Shown here in pieces: positions 24,317 to 33,107 of a DNA stretch of 46,129 nucleotides. Position numbers and translations under genes: made by a program. The stretch is taken from assembly GCA_963596435.1 (NCBI GenBank), contig CAVBMG010000016.1, forward strand, positions 1 to 46,129, read 5' to 3'. The notes below the pieces were generated by a model. It did no database searches. It was given only the letters and a program-made list of their open reading frames with translations, and was not told where the DNA came from. Within the stretch, counting starts at the first letter, position 1. The number at the start of each line of letters is the position of its first letter. The stretch is from COE1 sp963596435 (GTDB lineage Bacteria; Bacillota; Clostridia; Lachnospirales; Lachnospiraceae).

Positions 24317-24599
24317 GATATGCATTTACCTTTGCTTTTATTTTATCCATACTGTCAACAAACACCAGAATCTCTGCAACAGCGCTATATAATTCTGGTG
24401 GAATCATATCACCAATCTCAAGCTTTGAGAGTGTATCAGCCAGCTTATCATCACGATGAACAGGAATATTGGAATCTTTGGCTTTTTCTATGATACGATC
24501 AGCCAACGCACCACGTCCCATGGCAATTACTTTTGGCGCATTATCGGCAGGATCGTATTCCAGAGCTACTGCCTGGGTTGGTTTTCTCTTCTCATCCAT
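24285..24599 (-). CDS. ylqH: FlhB C-terminal-domain-like protein (YlqH type)
   Basis: 104 residues, the cytoplasmic domain of FlhB/EscU-type export switches without the membrane part: AVALEYDPADNAPKVIAMGRGALADRIIEKAKDSNIPVHRDDKLADTL in two blocks, then IGDMIPPELYSAVAEIL. Where true FlhB has the self-cleaving NPTH site, there is no NPTH here, so it should not autocleave. RBS GGAGGAGTACTG. It lies 11 bases after the FliK-like gene, the same pairing and rnhB neighbourhood as B. subtilis ylqG-ylqH. Role unknown. Confidence 0.85.
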   Translation of the reverse strand: MDEKRKPTQAVALEYDPADNAPKVIAMGRGALADRIIEKAKDSNIPVHRDDKLADTLSKLEIGDMIPPELYSAVAEILVFVDSMDKIKAKVNAYHEQKADGKRI

Positions 24600-24610
24600 C
24601 AGTACTCCTC

Positions 24611-26308
24611 CTATGCCTTAATATCAAAAGCCTGGTAACTAAGCGGTGTAACAGCAACTCCAGACTGTTCTTCCATAATATCCATAACTGACTTCTGTTC
24701 CTGTCTTGGTTCTACATATGTTTTGCAGACATACCCGGCTCTGGTCAGTCTCTGTGTCAATTCTTCCATATGCTCCTGCATAAATGAAACCACATCTTCA
24801 TTCGGGCAAAATCTTGTAGTCAGCATATCTTTCTCTGTTTCCAGTGATATCTTGACATCCATTGGTCCAAGATTCGCCATATCCAGATGCAGCAGCGCGG
24901 TAAGAGTACCACCTTTTCTTGCAAGATTCTTCTTGTTTGTATATACATACAGTTCACCGTTTGCATTCTTACCTGACATCTTCAGTGGAAGCTGTACATA
25001 TTGAAAAGACTGATTCAGCTCATTCATAAAACTGATATTTTCATGGATATTCTTTGCACTGGAACCTGCCGTATGATTCGTGTCAGCTTCCTGCATAAGC
25101 TGAGATAGCTGCTCACTTTCCGTACTCAGGCGTGAATAGAACTGTTCTACCTTTTGTTTGTCACCAACTTCCTCCGGTGCAAGTGTCCATTTATCTGCAA
25201 ATGCTTTCGTCAGAATCTCACGAAAACGGTCAGAATGATAGATTTTTTCTTTCGCCTGTGGCGTATCTTCCAGCCATTGGGTGAGCTGCTGCTTCCAATC
25301 CGGCTCATATGTAAAAGGTCTCTGCATATTCTCTTTTGGCATTTCTACAGGTTGTTCAGCCGCTTTCATCTCAGGTGTAGATACCTTTCCCTGTTCAGAG
25401 GAAGAACCAACAGTCTGTTCTGCATTGGGATTTTGTGCTGGTTCTTCAATCGTCTGACTGATATCAGGTTGGACTGAATCACTGTTTATTGCCTGTTGCG
25501 TATCTGCGGATTCACTCACGGTCTGTTCAGGATTCGTAAGCTGCTCCTGTTGTGAGGACTCAGTTCCATCCTGTAAAAGGAACTGTATTACACGATCCAT
25601 GTATGCAACAGGAGTTGTCCCGGTTCCACCCATATTGGCAGCGGAAGAATCTGTATTCGTCAATTCTTCATATAAGGATAAAATCTCTTTCGTTGTATCT
25701 TCTATTGCTCCGGTAAGCTGATGTTCCATTCCTTTATACTGGGCATACTGAGCCAGATTGTTCTGCGTAATTGGAATGTTAAGCTTGTTCAGATGAAGTA
25801 TATCTGCGACAGGAGCCTGTGGATTCTGTGCGACCTGACGATACAGTTTGGGCAGGTTACTTTTATCTATGGATATACCATTCTCAATCATCATCGATAC
25901 GAGCTGTAGATTCTTGGAATTGACAGGAAGTGAGGCTGCCCGTAAGGCGGCTTCTCCAACCTGTTGCTGTAGCAGATTGGTATATAACGGCTTTAGAACA
26001 ATCCTGTTATTTTCATTGGACTGTACTTCAAAATTCAGAATCTGACCTAATGCAAGCTGCATTTGCGCTTCCAGTTTAGCTGTCATATATTGACCATTTG
26101 ATAACTGGAGCTGGATTTCCTGTCCATTTACAGAAGCAATCTCTCCCTGAAAAGTATCACCAGCCTGTAGCTCTGATAAGAATTCAATAGATGTCTGACT
26201 TCCAATTGTTTTAGGATTGGCTACCTCTCCCGTCTGTGGAAGATAACCCTGATTTACAGATGATGCATATCCTTGTCCCTGCATCATTGTTGATGAATAT
26301 CCATCCAA
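24611..26308 (-). CDS. ylqG: FliK-like hook-length-control domain protein (YlqG type)
   Basis: 565 residues. Residues 45-105 form a beta-rich domain (GDTFQGEIASVNGQEIQLQLSNG). The centre (about 240-335) is Gln, Glu, Ser and Thr rich and probably disordered, as in FliK rulers. The C-terminal 120 residues resemble the FliK C-terminal domain (FQYVQLPLKMSG, GELYVYTNKK, LHLDMANLGPMDVKISLE, FMQEHMEELTQRLTRAGY), the part that talks to FlhB_C in flagella. No signal peptide. Together with the FlhB-like neighbour it copies the switch pair of flagellar export, far from any flagellar operon. Whether the host has flagella cannot be told here. Confidence 0.8.
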   Translation of the reverse strand: MDGYSSTMMQGQGYASSVNQGYLPQTGEVANPKTIGSQTSIEFLSELQAGDTFQGEIASVNGQEIQLQLSNGQYMTAKLEAQMQLALGQILNFEVQSNENNRIVLKPLYTNLLQQQVGEAALRAASLPVNSKNLQLVSMMIENGISIDKSNLPKLYRQVAQNPQAPVADILHLNKLNIPITQNNLAQYAQYKGMEHQLTGAIEDTTKEILSLYEELTNTDSSAANMGGTGTTPVAYMDRVIQFLLQDGTESSQQEQLTNPEQTVSESADTQQAINSDSVQPDISQTIEEPAQNPNAEQTVGSSSEQGKVSTPEMKAAEQPVEMPKENMQRPFTYEPDWKQQLTQWLEDTPQAKEKIYHSDRFREILTKAFADKWTLAPEEVGDKQKVEQFYSRLSTESEQLSQLMQEADTNHTAGSSAKNIHENISFMNELNQSFQYVQLPLKMSGKNANGELYVYTNKKNLARKGGTLTALLHLDMANLGPMDVKISLETEKDMLTTRFCPNEDVVSFMQEHMEELTQRLTRAGYVCKTYVEPRQEQKSVMDIMEEQSGVAVTPLSYQAFDIKA

Positions 26309-26350
26309 TCTGTCTCACCCCCGTTTATTGCACAATCCCATCAGATATAA

Positions 26351-27106
26351 TTACAGAAAATTCTGTATAAAAGTCCTTCTATGTATTGGTGTTGGACCAT
26401 ATTTTTTTAAAGCATCAATATGTGCCGCCGAACCATATCCCTTATTCTCAGCGAAATGATATTCAGGATATAATTCATCATATTTCACCATCATCCGGTC
26501 TCTTGTGACCTTTGCCACAATACTTGCTGCAGCAATGGAAATACTCTTAGCGTCTCCCTTGATGATGGGCACCTGCTGTATTGTTACCTTTGGGATTGTG
26601 ACTGCATCATTTAATAATATATCGGGTTGAACAGCCAATTTACTAATAGCTTCTCTCATAGCTTCATAGGTTGCCTGAAGAATATTGATCTCGTCAATTC
26701 TTTCATACGAAGCATATCCCAATCCTACTGCCACTGCCTGATCCATGATAATATCATATAATTCTTCACGTTTTTTGGCTGTAAGCTGCTTGGAATCATT
26801 CAGATACAGGATTTTACAGTCTTTTGGCAAGATTACTGCACCAGCCACTACAGGACCAGCCAACGGTCCTCTGCCCACTTCATCAATGCCACAGATATAT
26901 CCATAAGAGGCATATTCCTTTTCATATTTCTTCATCTGCTCTGTACGGGCAATTTCATGTTCTAACGCTTCCATTCGCTTGTGTGCCTTTGCAACAAGTG
27001 CCTGTACGCCGCTTCTTTCATCTGATTCATATTCTTTCACGAAAACAGGCAGCATATCATCTTTGGCTGCCTGTAATTCTTCTTTTATTTCACTGATTTT
27101 CTTCAT
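26351..27106 (-). CDS. rnhB: Ribonuclease HII
   Basis: 251 residues from the ATG at 27106, which follows the lepB stop at 27121; the longer open frame overlaps lepB. Removes single ribonucleotides and RNA primers from DNA. Residues 1-70 are the N-terminal extension seen in Firmicute RNase HII (KISEIKEELQ, ESDERSGVQALVAKAHKR). Catalytic motif CGIDEVGRGPLAGPVVAGAV near 73, LLNDAVTIP near 165, and KGDAKSISIAAASIVAKVTRD near 185 carry the acidic residues. Confidence 0.96.
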   Translation of the reverse strand: MKKISEIKEELQAAKDDMLPVFVKEYESDERSGVQALVAKAHKRMEALEHEIARTEQMKKYEKEYASYGYICGIDEVGRGPLAGPVVAGAVILPKDCKILYLNDSKQLTAKKREELYDIIMDQAVAVGLGYASYERIDEINILQATYEAMREAISKLAVQPDILLNDAVTIPKVTIQQVPIIKGDAKSISIAAASIVAKVTRDRMMVKYDELYPEYHFAENKGYGSAAHIDALKKYGPTPIHRRTFIQNFL

Positions 27107-27120
27107 GTATATACCATACC

Positions 27121-27660
27121 TTACTGGTGCTTTAACACACCGAACTTGGAAAATGGCCATATTCTGACCCATGCTCTGCCTATAATATCTTTACGATGGA
27201 TATTGCCTACTGACGGATCACGACTGTCCGAACTGTTGTTTCGGTTATCACCCATGACAAAATATTCGTCTTCCCCTAATGTAATCGGCTCAGCGGCTCT
27301 TCCCGGATTCTGAATGACTTCCCGCCCATATGACTCTTCCAGCAGACTTCCATTGATATAGATATTGCCGTCATAGTCTATCTGCACTGTTTCGCCAGGC
27401 ATTCCAATAATTCGTTTAATGTAATATGTATCCGTATCATATTGAAAAGGGAAAACAATAATATCAAACCGCTTCGGTTCCGAAAACCTGTAAGTGATCT
27501 TATCTACCAGCAGATTATCTCCATCGCTGAGCGTAGTCTCCATACTGCTTCCACTGACCTGTGTACGCTGTCCCACATAAGTAATAATCAAGTATGCTGC
27601 ACATAACACAACCAGTAAATAAATACTGGTGCTTAGAATTTCCTTCAATATATTTTTCAT
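27121..27660 (-). CDS. lepB: Type I signal peptidase (first of two)
   Basis: 179 residues with one N-terminal membrane anchor (residues 8-29). Cleaves signal peptides outside the membrane. Serine-lysine dyad: S39 in VSGSSMETTL and K82 in DTYYIKRIIGMPGE, followed by EYFVMGDNRNNSSDSRDP. Located between rbgA and rnhB. A second, distinct signal peptidase lies on the other side of rbgA. Confidence 0.95.
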   Translation of the reverse strand: MKNILKEILSTSIYLLVVLCAAYLIITYVGQRTQVSGSSMETTLSDGDNLLVDKITYRFSEPKRFDIIVFPFQYDTDTYYIKRIIGMPGETVQIDYDGNIYINGSLLEESYGREVIQNPGRAAEPITLGEDEYFVMGDNRNNSSDSRDPSVGNIHRKDIIGRAWVRIWPFSKFGVLKHQ

Positions 27661-27678
27661 TGATGTATTTCCCCTGTT

Positions 27679-28548
27679 TTATTCTTCATCCACCTTATTC
27701 TCAACAGGTGCATGTTCAATTGTAATTCTGCCTAATCGTCCGCTTCTGAAATCTTCTACAACAAGTGCAGAGGCTTTCATGATATCCAGCTCTTCGCCTT
27801 TAAGATAACATCTTCTGCTGATGCAGATTTCCTTTAATGTATCATAAGCATCAGGTTGTACTGTAATTTCATATCTTTTCTCAAGAAGACCTTCATAAGA
27901 AGATGAGATAAATTGAATTAACTCAAAAGCAAGTTCATCCAGATGAATAATTTCATCGTTCATAGAACCTATCATGGCAAGATGTAATCCTACTGTCTGG
28001 TCTTCAAACTTGGGCCACAAGATTCCAGGTGTATCCAGCAATTCCAGTCCCTTATTCAGGCGAATCCATTGTTTACCCTTGGTAACGCCGGGCTTGTTAC
28101 CTGTCTTGGCACATGCTTTTCCTGCAAAGGAATTAATAAAAGTAGATTTACCAACATTTGGAATGCCTACTACCATTGCTCTTACAGGGCGATTGATGAT
28201 ACCTCTGCGGCGGTCTCTTTCAATTTTATCTTTACATACTTCCTGTACTACATTCTGAATGGATTTTACACCGGTTCCATTCTTGGAGTTAATTTCAACA
28301 GCCCGAATACCACGCTGGGCGAAGTATTCCAGCCATAATTTATTCTGTCTGGCATCTGCTAAATCTGATTTGTTCAAAAGAATCAACCGGGATTTATTCT
28401 TGCCAAGCTCATCAATGTCAGGATTGCGGCTCCCTAAGGGAATTCTTGCATCCACAAGTTCAATCACAAGATCTATAAGCTTGATATCCTCCTGCATCAT
28501 TCTCTTTGCTTTGGTCATATGACCTGGATACCATTGATAATTTGCCAT
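27679..28548 (-). CDS. rbgA: Ribosome biogenesis GTPase RbgA (YlqF)
   Basis: 289 residues. A circularly permuted GTPase needed late in 50S assembly. The G motifs come in the order NKSD (LLNKSDLAD, near 58), G1 GIPNVGKSTFIN (near 127), then DTPGI (LLDTPGILWP, near 172), as expected. N-terminal NYQWYPGHMTKAKRMM is the family start. RBS AGGACAGG. Next to rplS in the same order as B. subtilis. Confidence 0.97.
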   Translation of the reverse strand: MANYQWYPGHMTKAKRMMQEDIKLIDLVIELVDARIPLGSRNPDIDELGKNKSRLILLNKSDLADARQNKLWLEYFAQRGIRAVEINSKNGTGVKSIQNVVQEVCKDKIERDRRRGIINRPVRAMVVGIPNVGKSTFINSFAGKACAKTGNKPGVTKGKQWIRLNKGLELLDTPGILWPKFEDQTVGLHLAMIGSMNDEIIHLDELAFELIQFISSSYEGLLEKRYEITVQPDAYDTLKEICISRRCYLKGEELDIMKASALVVEDFRSGRLGRITIEHAPVENKVDEE

Positions 28549-28569
28549 ATACTACCTGTCCTTTTCTAA

Positions 28570-29151
28570 TTAATTCACAAAGCCCATAGAACTGCTCTGT
28601 GCTGCCATTTTAAACCATGCCTTACCAATAATATGTTCTTTCCTGATATTTCCAATATTGGCAGAACGGCTATCTTCACTGTTATTACAGTTATCTCCAA
28701 TTACAAAATATTCATCATCACCAAGTTCAATTTTATTCTCAGCTAATCCGGCTTCTGCGATTTTATCATTGATATATTCGTCCTGTACTTCGTTATTTAC
28801 GTAGAGTATACCATTCTTTACGTACAGTTCATCACCGGGTACAGCTACCACTCTTTTCACATAATAATGGGATTTCTCATTTCCATTTGGTAAAAAGACA
28901 ACGACATCCCCTGCCTTTGGAGAAGTAATCTTATAAATCAGTCTGTTCAGGAAAATCTCCTGTCCATTGTACAGACTCGGTTCCATAGAAGGACCTATAA
29001 TACTGGTTTTCATTCCAATGCAGTATACCACCAGTAACGCCAGAATAATTGACATGACGATCCAGAATATCCAGCTGATAATTTCATGTATTAATGCGAT
29101 ATTTAGTTTTTTCTTTTTCTGATAAAAAGTAAGTCCTTTACGTCGAGCCAT
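28570..29151 (-). CDS. lepB: Type I signal peptidase (second copy)
   Basis: 193 residues. A basic N-terminus (RRKGLTFYQKKKK) precedes a membrane anchor at about 22-47. Catalytic S55 in IIGPSMEPSLYNG and K99 in HYYVKRVVAVPGDE, then EYFVIGDNCNNSEDSRSANIG. Clearly diverged from the other copy at 27.1-27.7 kb, so it is not a recent duplicate. A vegetative promoter precedes it, so the lepB-rbgA-lepB-rnhB group need not depend on rplS transcription. Confidence 0.95.
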   Translation of the reverse strand: MARRKGLTFYQKKKKLNIALIHEIISWIFWIVMSIILALLVVYCIGMKTSIIGPSMEPSLYNGQEIFLNRLIYKITSPKAGDVVVFLPNGNEKSHYYVKRVVAVPGDELYVKNGILYVNNEVQDEYINDKIAEAGLAENKIELGDDEYFVIGDNCNNSEDSRSANIGNIRKEHIIGKAWFKMAAQSSSMGFVN

Positions 29152-29185
29152 CGTTTTCCCTTATCCTGTTATACATACTGCTACC

Positions 29186-29214
29186 AGTATACCTCAATTA
29201 TGTGTTCAACGCAA
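29186..29214 (-). promoter_or_regulatory. Candidate promoter of the lepB-rbgA group
   Basis: TTGCGT (29209-29214), 17 bases, TATACT (29186-29191), upstream of the signal peptidase gene and after the rplS terminator. Confidence 0.55.
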
Positions 29215-29281
29215 CGTTCTATTTCATGCAATCCATCCTTGTTAAAATCTTAACATATAATACTGTGTACAAAATCGGTAA

Positions 29282-29309
29282 TAAAAAACGGAGTCCATAA
29301 CGGACCCCG
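29282..29309 (-). terminator. rplS terminator
   Basis: CGGAGTCC and GGACCCCG (one mismatch, loop ATAAC) followed on the minus strand by T6, 30 bases after the rplS stop. Confidence 0.85.
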
Positions 29310-29338
29310 CTTCTATTCTTGAACAAATTATGTTTCAA

Positions 29339-29686
29339 TTATTTAACAAGCTCTTTAACCTTAGCCTTCTTACCTACACGGCTTCTCAAGTAGTTAAGCT
29401 TAGCTCTTCTAACCTTACCAGTTCTAACTACTTCTACCTTCTCAACGTTAGGAGAATGCATAGGCCATGTCTTCTCAACGCCAACGCCGTTAGAAATCTT
29501 TCTTACTGTGAAAGTCTCACGGTTGCTGCCGCCTTGAATCTTTAATACAGTACCTTCGAAAACCTGTACTCTTTCGCGGTTACCTTCCTTGATCTTACCA
29601 TAAACCTTAACTGTATCACCTACGTTAAACTTGTCTACGGATTCCTTTAACTGAGCCTGTTCGATCTCTTTAATAATTTCGTTCAT
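29339..29686 (-). CDS. rplS: 50S ribosomal protein L19
   Basis: 115 residues, the usual length. FNVGDTVKVYGKIKEGNRERVQVFEGTVL is cut here into the family pattern: KFNVGDTVKVYGKI, VQVFEGTVL, FTVRKISNGVGVEKTWP and RRAKLNYLRSRVGKKAKVKE. Last gene of the ylxM-ffh-...-trmD operon. RBS AAGGAGGCAAACA. The 108-base space after trmD may fold as an RNA leader. Confidence 0.97.
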   Translation of the reverse strand: MNEIIKEIEQAQLKESVDKFNVGDTVKVYGKIKEGNRERVQVFEGTVLKIQGGSNRETFTVRKISNGVGVEKTWPMHSPNVEKVEVVRTGKVRRAKLNYLRSRVGKKAKVKELVK

Positions 29687-29794
29687 TGTTTGCCTCCTTA
29701 ATCTACTCGACGTTCTTAATACCAGCCTTACCCGAAAGCCATTCTTCGTATCAGAGGACCATCTTTAATCGCAACATTAATAATATACACTATG
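29687..29794 (-). other. Possible rplS mRNA leader
   Basis: A 108-base gap in an otherwise tightly packed operon. L19 leaders are known upstream of rplS in some Bacillaceae, but no clear stem was traced by eye, so the call rests on position and spacing. Confidence 0.25.
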
Positions 29795-30622
29795 TTATTG
29801 AATTATGCAAGTATCTTCTTGAATTTTTTCATGGAATTTTTCCGTATTTTCTTCTTTATTTACCGCATTCGCTGATTTGCGGCGGCGTCTCTTGGGTGGA
29901 AGTGGCGGATGAGCTTCCATATAAGCCGAATACATGTCAGGACGTCTCTGCTGTGTTCGCAACAGTGCCTGTTCATGTCGCCATTTTTCAATATTGGCAT
30001 GATGACCGCTCAACAGAACATCCGGCACCTTTTTCTCATGCCATACTTCTGGTCTGGAATACTGTGGATACTCCAGAAGTCCATCAGAATGTGATTCTGT
30101 CTGTGCAGATTCCCCATTGTTCAGAACACCGGGAACCAGTCTGGATATGGTATCAATCATGACCATAGCCGGGAGTTCGCCACCTGTAAGTACATAATCT
30201 CCGATGGAGATATAATCTGTAACAATCTCTTCCAGCACACGCTCATCAATACCTTCATAATGACCGCACAGAAAGATCAGGTCTTCTTCCTTTGCCAGTT
30301 CTACAGCCTTTTGCTGGGAAAAGACTTCACCCTGGGGTGTCATATAAATCACACGTACCTTTCTGTCAGAGCAATCTCCTCTGTTATGAATAGATTCCAG
30401 TACTGCCTGATACGCATCATATACAGGCTGTGCCTGCATCAGCATACCTGCACCGCCACCATATGGATAATCGTCTACTTTCTTGTGCTTATCCAACGTA
30501 TAATCTCTAATGTTCACTGCATCTAACGAAATGCATTCCTTCTGCTGCGCTCTTCCAATGATACTTTTGGATAGCCCTTCCATAATCATTTCAGGGAACA
30601 GTGTCATAACATGAAAATGCAT
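29795..30622 (-). CDS. trmD: tRNA (guanine-37-N1)-methyltransferase
   Basis: 275 residues. SAM-dependent SPOUT enzyme making m1G37 next to the anticodon, which prevents frameshifts. N-terminal MHFHVMTLFPEMI, then DDYPYGGGAGMLMQ near 52, and the knot region LCGHYEGIDERV, ISIGDYVLTGGELPAMV. About 30 C-terminal residues past the usual end are basic then acidic (KRRRRKSANAVNKEE). It starts 8 bases after rimM. Confidence 0.97.
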   Translation of the reverse strand: MHFHVMTLFPEMIMEGLSKSIIGRAQQKECISLDAVNIRDYTLDKHKKVDDYPYGGGAGMLMQAQPVYDAYQAVLESIHNRGDCSDRKVRVIYMTPQGEVFSQQKAVELAKEEDLIFLCGHYEGIDERVLEEIVTDYISIGDYVLTGGELPAMVMIDTISRLVPGVLNNGESAQTESHSDGLLEYPQYSRPEVWHEKKVPDVLLSGHHANIEKWRHEQALLRTQQRRPDMYSAYMEAHPPLPPKRRRRKSANAVNKEENTEKFHEKIQEDTCIIQ

Positions 30623-30630
30623 GATGTATC

Positions 30631-31143
30631 CTAGTCCTCCAATAATCCATCTAATAAATGAATGACCATTTTTCTGTTCTCAATATCTACAGAAAGAATG
30701 CATTCTTTGATTGCCGGTACAAGCACACTTCTGCCATCGTTCATTTTAATGTCATATACATCATTTGCACCGGTTTCGATTACATCTTTTAATATACCAA
30801 AAGGCTTATCTTCTTCATCATATACATTGATGTCGATCAGATCAGCGATAAAATATTCATCTTTACGAAGTTTTACTGCATTGGCACGAGTAACGTATAA
30901 GCTCTTGCCTTTATATCTCTCAATATCATTGATATTGTCATATCCTTTAAATTTCAAAATCACATACTGTTTGAAGAACTTTACGCCTTCAATTTCCAAA
31001 GTAATCTTTTCTTTGCCGGTATCCAGAATTGTTTCTTTTAATTTCTTGAAACGGTTGGCGTCATCTGTTGTAGGAAATACTTTCACTTCACCACGGATGC
31101 CATGTGTCTGGGTAATTACACCCACCTGTAACAAATCTTCCAT
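30631..31143 (-). CDS. rimM: 16S rRNA processing protein RimM
   Basis: 170 residues. Helps mature the 30S head and binds S19. GVITQTHGIRGEVKVFPTTDD at the N-terminus is the family signature; the PRC-barrel half follows (EYFIADLIDINVYDEEDKPFGILKDV, MNDGRSVLVPAIKECILSVD). RBS GGAGG. A hairpin between khpA and rimM may reduce read-through. Confidence 0.95.
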   Translation of the reverse strand: MEDLLQVGVITQTHGIRGEVKVFPTTDDANRFKKLKETILDTGKEKITLEIEGVKFFKQYVILKFKGYDNINDIERYKGKSLYVTRANAVKLRKDEYFIADLIDINVYDEEDKPFGILKDVIETGANDVYDIKMNDGRSVLVPAIKECILSVDIENRKMVIHLLDGLLED

Positions 31144-31160
31144 GTAACCTCCAATTAATA

Positions 31161-31190
31161 AAATAGGGTGCTCTTAAATAAGAACACCCC
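31161..31190 (-). terminator. Partial terminator between khpA and rimM
   Basis: On the minus strand GGGTGTTCTTA, loop TT, TAAGAGCACCC, then TATTTTATT. The stem is good and the T run is broken, so it may act as an attenuator within the operon. Confidence 0.55.
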
Positions 31191-31195
31191 GAATT

Positions 31196-31423
31196 TTAGA
31201 CGATTTCAACATCTACCTTGATATTTTCTTTGGATGATGCTGCCTTAACAACAGAACGAATTGCCTTTGCAATTCTTCCCTGTTTGCCAATTACTTTACC
31301 CATGTCATCAGCTGCAACATGAAGTTCTACTGTAATATTCTTACCGCTTCCCTTCTCGGTTACAACAACTTCATCAGGGTTGTCTACAAGAGCCTTTGCA
31401 ATTACTTCAACTAACTCCTTCAT
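31196..31423 (-). CDS. khpA: KH-domain RNA-binding protein
   Basis: 75 residues from the ATG at 31423 (GGAGG 7 bases before; a GTG two codons earlier is too close). One KH domain with the GxxG loop GKQG in DDMGKVIGKQGRIAKAIRSVV. In other Firmicutes it pairs with KhpB in RNA binding and cell-size control. Conserved place between rpsP and rimM. Confidence 0.95.
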   Translation of the reverse strand: MKELVEVIAKALVDNPDEVVVTEKGSGKNITVELHVAADDMGKVIGKQGRIAKAIRSVVKAASSKENIKVDVEIV

Positions 31424-31461
31424 ATACACACCTCCAAGAGAGCTTTCGATATCTTAGCTAC

Positions 31462-31707
31462 TTATTTCTCAATACCAGCTGCCTTGAAGATCTTAGCTAC
31501 AACGTCTGTAGGCTGAGCACCGTTAGATAACCACTTCTTAGCTAATTCTTCGTTTACCTTGAATTCGCTAGGATCTGTGTTAGGATTGTAAGTACCGATC
31601 TCTTCGATACACTTTCCATCTCTTGGGGAACGAGAATCTGCTACGATAATTCTATAGATAGGAGCTTTCTTCTGACCCATTCTTCTTAATCTGATTTTTA
31701 CTGCCAT
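31462..31707 (-). CDS. rpsP: 30S ribosomal protein S16
   Basis: 81 residues, full length: MAVKIRLRRMGQKKAPIYRI, VADSRSPRDGKCIEEIGTYNP, and AKKWLSNGAQPTDVVAKIFKAAG. Preceded by a GAGGTGAATT site. Lies between ffh and khpA as in other Firmicutes. Confidence 0.97.
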   Translation of the reverse strand: MAVKIRLRRMGQKKAPIYRIIVADSRSPRDGKCIEEIGTYNPNTDPSEFKVNEELAKKWLSNGAQPTDVVAKIFKAAGIEK

Positions 31708-31749
31708 TTTAATTCACCTCATAGTCTTTCTTAAAAATTATAATTTATA

Positions 31750-33105
31750 TCAGAAAGGAAATTTAAATTTACCTTTTCTTCCACCAAATCCTCCCATCAT
31801 TCCCGGGAGCTGTTTCATCATCTTCTGTGACTGCTCAAACTGTTTGATGAAACGGTTTACAACTGCGATGTCAACACCTGCGCCTTTTGCAATTCTATGC
31901 TTTCTGCTTGGGTTCAGGAGCTTGGGATCCTTACGCTCAGCAGGTGTCATGGAAAGAACAATTGCTTCCATTCTGGCAAGCTGTTTCTCATCTACAGCAC
32001 CTTCCAGATCACTGGCTTTGATTCCCATACCCGGCATCATACCCAGAATACTGGATAAACCACCGAGCTTCTTCATCTGAGACATACTTTCAAGATAATC
32101 TTCAAAGTCAAACTTACCCTTCTTTAAGCGGGCTGTCATCTCTTTCTCTTTGTCAGCATCCATGTCAAGATTTGCTTCCGCAACCTTGTCAATCAATGTC
32201 AGCACATCACCTATGCCAAGAATACGATTCGCCATTCTGTCCGGATGGAACTGTTCGATATCTGTCAACTTCTCGCCAGTACTTACAAAGAGAATTGGCT
32301 TGCCGGTTACTGCCTTAACTGAAAGAGCGGCACCGCCTCGCGTATCACCATCCATCTTGGAAAGGATAACACCGTCTACTCCAATCTTCTCATCGAATTC
32401 CTTGGCTACATTAACAGCATCCTGACCTGTCATGGCATCTACTACCAGCAATGTCTGATGAACTTCAACATTTGCCTTGATCTCCTGCAGCTCTGCCATC
32501 ATGTCTTCATCAATATGTAGACGACCAGCCGTATCAATGATTACAACATTGTTATTATTCTTGGCAGCATGTTCAAGAGCTGCCTTCACAATATCGACCG
32601 GTTTATGATTTACACCCATGGAAAAGAAATCAGCTTCTATCTTCTGTGCATTTACGGATAACTGTTCAATCGCCGCAGGTCTGTAGATATCGCAGGCTAC
32701 CAGCAAAGGCTTCTTGCCTTTCAGCTTCAGCTTTCCTGCAATCTTGGCTGCTGCTGTTGTTTTACCAGCACCCTGAAGACCACACATCATGATAACTGTA
32801 GTAGCTTTACCAGGCTGTAAGGCAAGTTCCGTTGTCTCGGAACCCATCAGATTCACCATTTCTTCATTTACGATCTTGATGACCATCTGACCGGGATTGA
32901 GACCATTCATGACGTCAGCACCGATTGCACGCTCTTCCACAGCCTTAACGAACTGTTTTACGACTTTGAAGTTAACATCCGCTTCCAGAAGCGCCATCTT
33001 AACTTCTTTTAACGCAGCCTTTACATCAGCTTCCGTCAAACGTCCCTTACTTCTTAAATTTTTGAAAACATTCTGCAGTTTGTCTGTTAAGCTTTCAAAT
33101 GCCAT
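31750..33105 (-). CDS. ffh: Signal recognition particle protein Ffh
   Basis: 451 residues in N-G-M order. The four-helix N domain is followed by the G domain: GLQGAGKTTAAAKIA near 108, DTAGRLHID near 190, KMDGDTRGGAALS near 248. The Met-rich M domain binds 4.5S RNA and signal peptides and ends MMKQLPGMMGGFGGRKGKFKFPF in spirit with glycine-rich residues. It targets membrane proteins to FtsY, which is encoded at 35.8-36.7 kb. Two bases separate it from ylxM. Confidence 0.98.
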   Translation of the reverse strand: MAFESLTDKLQNVFKNLRSKGRLTEADVKAALKEVKMALLEADVNFKVVKQFVKAVEERAIGADVMNGLNPGQMVIKIVNEEMVNLMGSETTELALQPGKATTVIMMCGLQGAGKTTAAAKIAGKLKLKGKKPLLVACDIYRPAAIEQLSVNAQKIEADFFSMGVNHKPVDIVKAALEHAAKNNNNVVIIDTAGRLHIDEDMMAELQEIKANVEVHQTLLVVDAMTGQDAVNVAKEFDEKIGVDGVILSKMDGDTRGGAALSVKAVTGKPILFVSTGEKLTDIEQFHPDRMANRILGIGDVLTLIDKVAEANLDMDADKEKEMTARLKKGKFDFEDYLESMSQMKKLGGLSSILGMMPGMGIKASDLEGAVDEKQLARMEAIVLSMTPAERKDPKLLNPSRKHRIAKGAGVDIAVVNRFIKQFEQSQKMMKQLPGMMGGFGGRKGKFKFPF

Positions 33106-33107
33106 TC

